A stretch of DNA of 64,000 nt. It comes from Neorhizobium alkalisoli (GTDB lineage Bacteria > Pseudomonadota > Alphaproteobacteria > Rhizobiales > Rhizobiaceae). This document shows positions 61,201 through 64,000 of the stretch, in pieces. The stretch spans positions 95,618 through 159,617 of the forward strand of contig NZ_PVBN01000014.1 of assembly GCF_002968635.1 (NCBI RefSeq), in the 5' to 3' direction. Positions within the stretch are counted from its first letter, which is position 1. Each line of letters starts with the position of its first letter. The notes below the pieces were generated by a model. The model saw only the letters and a program-made list of their open reading frames with translations. It was not told the DNA's origin and did not search any database. The position numbers and the translations under genes are program-made.

Positions 61201-61223
61201 AGCCCGGCTTGGCCGGGCTTTTC
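61201..61223. terminator. Bidirectional terminator between convergent genes
   Basis: AGCCCGGC (61201-61208) and GCCGGGCT (61212-61219) with a three-base loop, preceded by GAAAA and followed by TTTC, so it can end transcription from both the DUF892 and DUF2188-like genes. A second stem, CTGGGCGC and GCGCCCAG, lies just upstream at 61161-61188. Confidence 0.75.
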
Positions 61224-61248
61224 ATTTCCTCCGGGTATTCGGGTCGGT

Positions 61249-61497
61249 TCAGTGACGGGCCGAGCCAGTGGAGCTTGAACCCGTCATGCCTTGTGCAAGA
61301 ATCTGCACCGGCAGCATTTCGCCGTTCAGCGCCTGTCGCCGGAAAACCTTGTCCCGGGTGGAACCGGACCTCGCGAGGTGGGCTTTTGCAGCGTCCATGG
61401 CCAGATCATATGTATGATAATGGCACGCGGACTGTACCCCATCTATGAGATAGACCCAGCCGGTTGCGTGCGGGATGATATCGCAGTACTTTTCCAT
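61249..61497 (-). CDS. DUF2188-like small protein
   Basis: 82 aa from ATG 61497 (AGGAG ten bases upstream). MEKYCDIIPHATGWVYLIDG, then HYHTYDLAMDAAKAHL is the DUF2188-type pattern (PHaxGW...dg, then a helix of alternating Ala). The rest (RSGSTRDKVFRRQALNGEML) is polar. Function unknown. An EcfG-type promoter lies 29 bases upstream of the start. Longer frames upstream are rejected. Confidence 0.7.
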   Translation of the reverse strand: MEKYCDIIPHATGWVYLIDGVQSACHYHTYDLAMDAAKAHLARSGSTRDKVFRRQALNGEMLPVQILAQGMTGSSSTGSARH

Positions 61498-61525
61498 TTC
61501 GATGTGTCTCCTTCCCGGCGGAATA

Positions 61526-61551
61526 AACATATTTGGGCTGCCTAAAGTTCC
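61526..61551 (-). promoter_or_regulatory. EcfG-type promoter of the DUF2188-like gene
   Basis: Read on the minus strand: GGAAC (61551-61547), 17 bases, TGTT (61529-61526), ending 28 bases before the ATG. Confidence 0.65.
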
Positions 61552-61618
61552 GTCGGGCAGATTTTTTGAATCGGCCGCGTGCCTGTTGGCCGGACAGCGA
61601 GTTTTCGTTTTTGACCAT

Positions 61619-61643
61619 GGAACTTTGCTCCCGCGAATCCGTT
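61619..61643 (+). promoter_or_regulatory. EcfG-type promoter of the DUF2934-like gene
   Basis: GGAAC at 61619-61623, 16 bases, CGTT at 61640-61643, ending 29 bases before the ATG. Exact consensus match. Confidence 0.75.
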
Positions 61644-61672
61644 GGGGCAATCGGGCGAATGGAGACTAAATA

Positions 61673-62086
61673 ATGGCGGAATCCGAACAAGACTGGATCA
61701 AAAAGCGAGCCTACGCTTTGTGGGAAGCAGAAGGTTATCCTACTGGCAAGGACAGAGAGCATTGGGAACAGGCGAAGCTGGAATATGCGACGTTGAAGCC
61801 CGCGGCACTGAACGGAGCGTCGGCAAAGGCTCCGGGTCGCAAGGCAGTAACAAAGGCAGTCAAGCCTCCCAAGGCAGCACCCAAGGCTGCAGCCCCCGAA
61901 GCGGCACCCAAGGCCGCCTCTCCTAAGGCCGCCCCTCCTGATAAGGCAGCCTCTCCTAAAGCAGCACCCAAGCCAGTCGCGTCGAAGGCTGCGTCTACGA
62001 AATCCGTCTCGAAACCTCCGGCGGCGATCTCCGCGGCGGTCGAACCTGCCAAGAAGCGTTCCAAGAAGGTACCGCCGGGCAAATAG
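61673..62086 (+). CDS. DUF2934-like protein with Ala/Lys/Pro-rich tail
   Basis: 137 aa. The N-terminus AESEQDWIKKRAYALWEAEG, then YPTGKDREHWEQAKLEY is the DUF2934 pattern (RAyaLWEaeGrP-G-d-eHW-qA). From about residue 50 it is a low-complexity tail of KAAPKAAAPEAAPKAASPKA repeats, resembling histone H1-like bacterial proteins. It may bind DNA or act as a disordered protectant; this is inference from composition. An exact EcfG-type promoter precedes it and a terminator follows. Confidence 0.8.
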   Translation: MAESEQDWIKKRAYALWEAEGYPTGKDREHWEQAKLEYATLKPAALNGASAKAPGRKAVTKAVKPPKAAPKAAAPEAAPKAASPKAAPPDKAASPKAAPKPVASKAASTKSVSKPPAAISAAVEPAKKRSKKVPPGK

Positions 62087-62123
62087 CTCCGCGGTCGGTA
62101 AAGCACCAGGACTAGCGTCATCG

Positions 62124-62162
62124 GTCGCGACGGTTGCCATCGTCGCGACAGCGAGGTTTTTT
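62124..62162 (+). terminator. Intrinsic terminator after the DUF2934-like gene
   Basis: GTCGCGACG (62124-62132) pairs with CGTCGCGAC (62141-62149) perfectly, followed after seven bases by six T at 62157-62162. Confidence 0.75.
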
Positions 62163-62221
62163 GCTCTGGAAAAATGACATGACATTTGCATCTGAATTCC
62201 GCCCGAAGCCAAGCCCGAGAG

Positions 62222-62247
62222 GGAACGTTGGCCGGGGCTTGATTGTT
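62222..62247 (+). promoter_or_regulatory. EcfG-type promoter of glgA
   Basis: GGAAC at 62222-62226, 17 bases, TGTT at 62244-62247, ending 35 bases before the proposed ATG at 62283. Confidence 0.65.
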
Positions 62248-62282
62248 TTGGAAGGTCTGAACGGGCTATGGCGGAGAGACGC

Positions 62283-63863
62283 ATGATGAACGCCCACCTT
62301 CCGGTCGGTGAGACCCATCACAATCAGCGCGGCATGATCGGCCATGAAGCTGAGATCGTTCCCGGAAAGCGGGCTTTGCCGCATATGAAAGTTCTTTCGG
62401 TCACCTCGGAAATCTACCCGCTCGTCAAGACCGGGGGCCTAGCAGACGTGACCGGTTCGCTGCCGAAGGCCCTTGCTGTCCTCGGTATCGAGACCACGAC
62501 ACTGATCCCCGGATATCCGCGGGTAATGCAGCAGCTGAAAAGCGCCATGCCGCTCGTTACCTTTGAAAACCTTCTGGGCGAGCGTGCCTCGCTGCTCCAC
62601 ACCCGGATCGAGGGTTTGAGCCTTTTCGTGCTCGATGCTCCAGGTCTCTACGATCGGCCGGGCGGCCCCTATGTCGATGCGGTAGGCGCGGATCATGTCG
62701 ACAACTGGAAGCGGTTCGCGGCCCTCTCGCTCGCCGCGGCTGAAATTGCGGATGGCGCCCTGCCCGGATGGATCCCGGATCTCGTCCACACCCATGACTG
62801 GCAGACGGCCCTGACCTCCGTCTACATGCGCGAACGCGGCTGCATGACACCCGTCGTCCTGACCATCCACAATCTGGCCTTCCAGGGGCAGTATCCGGCA
62901 AGTTTGCTCGACGGACTCGGCTTGCCGCCGGAGACCTATTCCATGAATGGGCTGGAATATTTCGGCGACATCAGCTTTCTGAAAGGGGGGCTGCAGACGG
63001 CCGATGCAATCACGACGGTCAGCCCGACCTATGCGCGCGAAATCCTCACGCCCCGTTTCGGCATGGGCATGGATGGCGTGCTGAACGCGCGCATCGCCAT
63101 TCTGCGCGGGATCGTCAACGGTATCGATCTGGACGTCTGGGATCCGTCGACGGACCCGCATCTGCGGCGCAACTACGACGCCGGCAGCCTGCGCCGCAAG
63201 CGCGAAAACCGCCTGGTGCTGCTGGAGAAATTCGGTCTGGACACGGCCGGCAGCGGCCCGGTGTTTTCAGCCGTCAGCAGGCTGACCTGGCAGAAGGGCT
63301 TCGACATGTTCGCCGAGACGGCGAACGAGGTCGTCGATCGCGGCGGATACGTCATCGTCTTCGGTCAGGGCGATCGCGGGATCGAGCAGGCGCTCCTCGA
63401 TACGGCGTCACGCTTTCCCGGCCGCATGGCCGTCCACATCGGTTACGACGAGCCGACGGCGCACCTGATCCATGGAGGCTCGGACGCAATCGTGCAGCCC
63501 TCCCGCTTCGAGCCCTGCGGCCTGACCCAACTCTATGCGCTGCGCTATGGTTGCGTGCCTGTCGTGTCGCGCACCGGGGGGCTCTCCGAGACCATCATCG
63601 ATGCCAATGACGCGGCGATGTCGGCCCGTGTGGCAACCGGCTTCCAGTTTCATCCGGTCACCACGGACGGGTTGCGCCTGGCGCTTCGGCGCGCGCTGCA
63701 TGCCTACGAAGACCAGAAAATGTGGGCACGGTTGCAGAACCAGGGCATGAAGGCGAAATTTTCCTGGGAACGCAGCGCCCTGCAATATGCCGCGGTCTAT
63801 GCCAATCTGGTGAAAAAGTCCGGCCAGGGCTCTGCATCGGACCGATACCGCGCCATACTTTGA
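62283..63863 (+). CDS. glgA: Glycogen synthase (ADP-glucose glucosyltransferase)
   Basis: 526 aa GT5 enzyme that elongates alpha-1,4-glucan from ADP-glucose. VLSVTSEIYPLVKTGGLADV carries the KTGGL motif for ADP-glucose, HTHDWQTAL and TIHNLAFQGQYP are GT5 signatures, and RFEPCGLTQLYALRYGCVPV holds the EX7E-type active site. ATG 62283 has GGAGA six bases upstream and lies 35 bases from an EcfG-type promoter. This gives a 34-residue N-terminal extension over the usual start, which would be ATG 62385 (MKVLSVTSEIYP) and has a poor ribosome site. The gene stands without other glg genes in the window. Confidence 0.92.
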   Translation: MMNAHLPVGETHHNQRGMIGHEAEIVPGKRALPHMKVLSVTSEIYPLVKTGGLADVTGSLPKALAVLGIETTTLIPGYPRVMQQLKSAMPLVTFENLLGERASLLHTRIEGLSLFVLDAPGLYDRPGGPYVDAVGADHVDNWKRFAALSLAAAEIADGALPGWIPDLVHTHDWQTALTSVYMRERGCMTPVVLTIHNLAFQGQYPASLLDGLGLPPETYSMNGLEYFGDISFLKGGLQTADAITTVSPTYAREILTPRFGMGMDGVLNARIAILRGIVNGIDLDVWDPSTDPHLRRNYDAGSLRRKRENRLVLLEKFGLDTAGSGPVFSAVSRLTWQKGFDMFAETANEVVDRGGYVIVFGQGDRGIEQALLDTASRFPGRMAVHIGYDEPTAHLIHGGSDAIVQPSRFEPCGLTQLYALRYGCVPVVSRTGGLSETIIDANDAAMSARVATGFQFHPVTTDGLRLALRRALHAYEDQKMWARLQNQGMKAKFSWERSALQYAAVYANLVKKSGQGSASDRYRAIL

Positions 63864-64000
63864 TCACCGACCTTAGAGCGGTTCATGTTTTGACGGAAGC
63901 GTATCCGGCGTTTACGAAGTAGTTACTGCATTCGCCGGGTTGGATTGTTGTGACGAGAGAGCCGATGTGTCGCCACGTGTCCTCGATCGTTCGCTTTTGG
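63864..64000. other. Right-edge intergenic DNA
   Basis: 137 bases after glgA with no gene, terminator or stress promoter that I can support. The stretch is richer in T and G than the coding DNA. Confidence 0.5.

Overview
The window looks like chromosomal or chromid DNA of a rhizobial alphaproteobacterium (Rhizobiaceae-like; genus not decidable from sequence alone). The evidence is high GC, many binding-protein-dependent ABC importers in tight ATGA-overlapping operons, short GC-rich palindromic intergenic repeats of the kind common in rhizobia, and a run of promoters of the alphaproteobacterial general-stress-response (EcfG) type. No rRNA, tRNA, CRISPR array, transposase or integrase was found.

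Layout. 1-11.0 kb (minus strand): a dipeptide/oligopeptide uptake locus with an M19 dipeptidase, a complete SBP-permease-permease-ATPase-ATPase set, a LysR regulator, and a second SBP-permease-permease set without ATPases of its own that runs off the left edge. 11.1-19.4 kb (minus): a LacI-type regulator, a PotD/B/C/A-like importer, a nucleoside hydrolase, an adenine deaminase and a phosphoribosyltransferase in one tight operon, which looks like a purine nucleoside salvage unit; an amidase is divergent (19.5-20.9 kb). 21-27.5 kb: LysR and divergent glutaryl-CoA dehydrogenase, a frameshifted small membrane protein gene, a succinate-semialdehyde-type dehydrogenase, an AlkD-like repair protein, and a low-GC gene broken by one stop codon. 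27.5-31.4 kb (minus): sulfate importer operon. 31.5-34.6 kb: a VOC/PhnB-fold protein and two valine-catabolism genes. 34.8-41 kb (minus): a Liv-type importer with a GMC oxidoreductase, and a divergent LysR. 42-47.1 kb (minus): TetR-MFP-RND efflux operon with a clear palindromic operator.

47.2-63.9 kb is the most interesting part. Fourteen promoters match GGAAC-N16/17-NGTT exactly and one more is a near match. They lie 26-100 bases upstream of a hybrid histidine kinase, a BON protein, PQQ glucose dehydrogenase, UdgX uracil-DNA glycosylase plus a GST, an ECF sigma factor, Ku plus LigD, a second Ku, an isochorismatase-fold hydrolase, a DUF892 ferritin-like protein, a DUF2188-like and a DUF2934-like protein, glycogen synthase and three unknown small proteins. 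A NepR-like anti-sigma gene lies inside the block. The stretch reads as a general-stress-response island that combines NHEJ and uracil-excision DNA repair with protective and storage functions, and carries its own sigma factor and a candidate anti-sigma factor. No PhyR is visible in the window.
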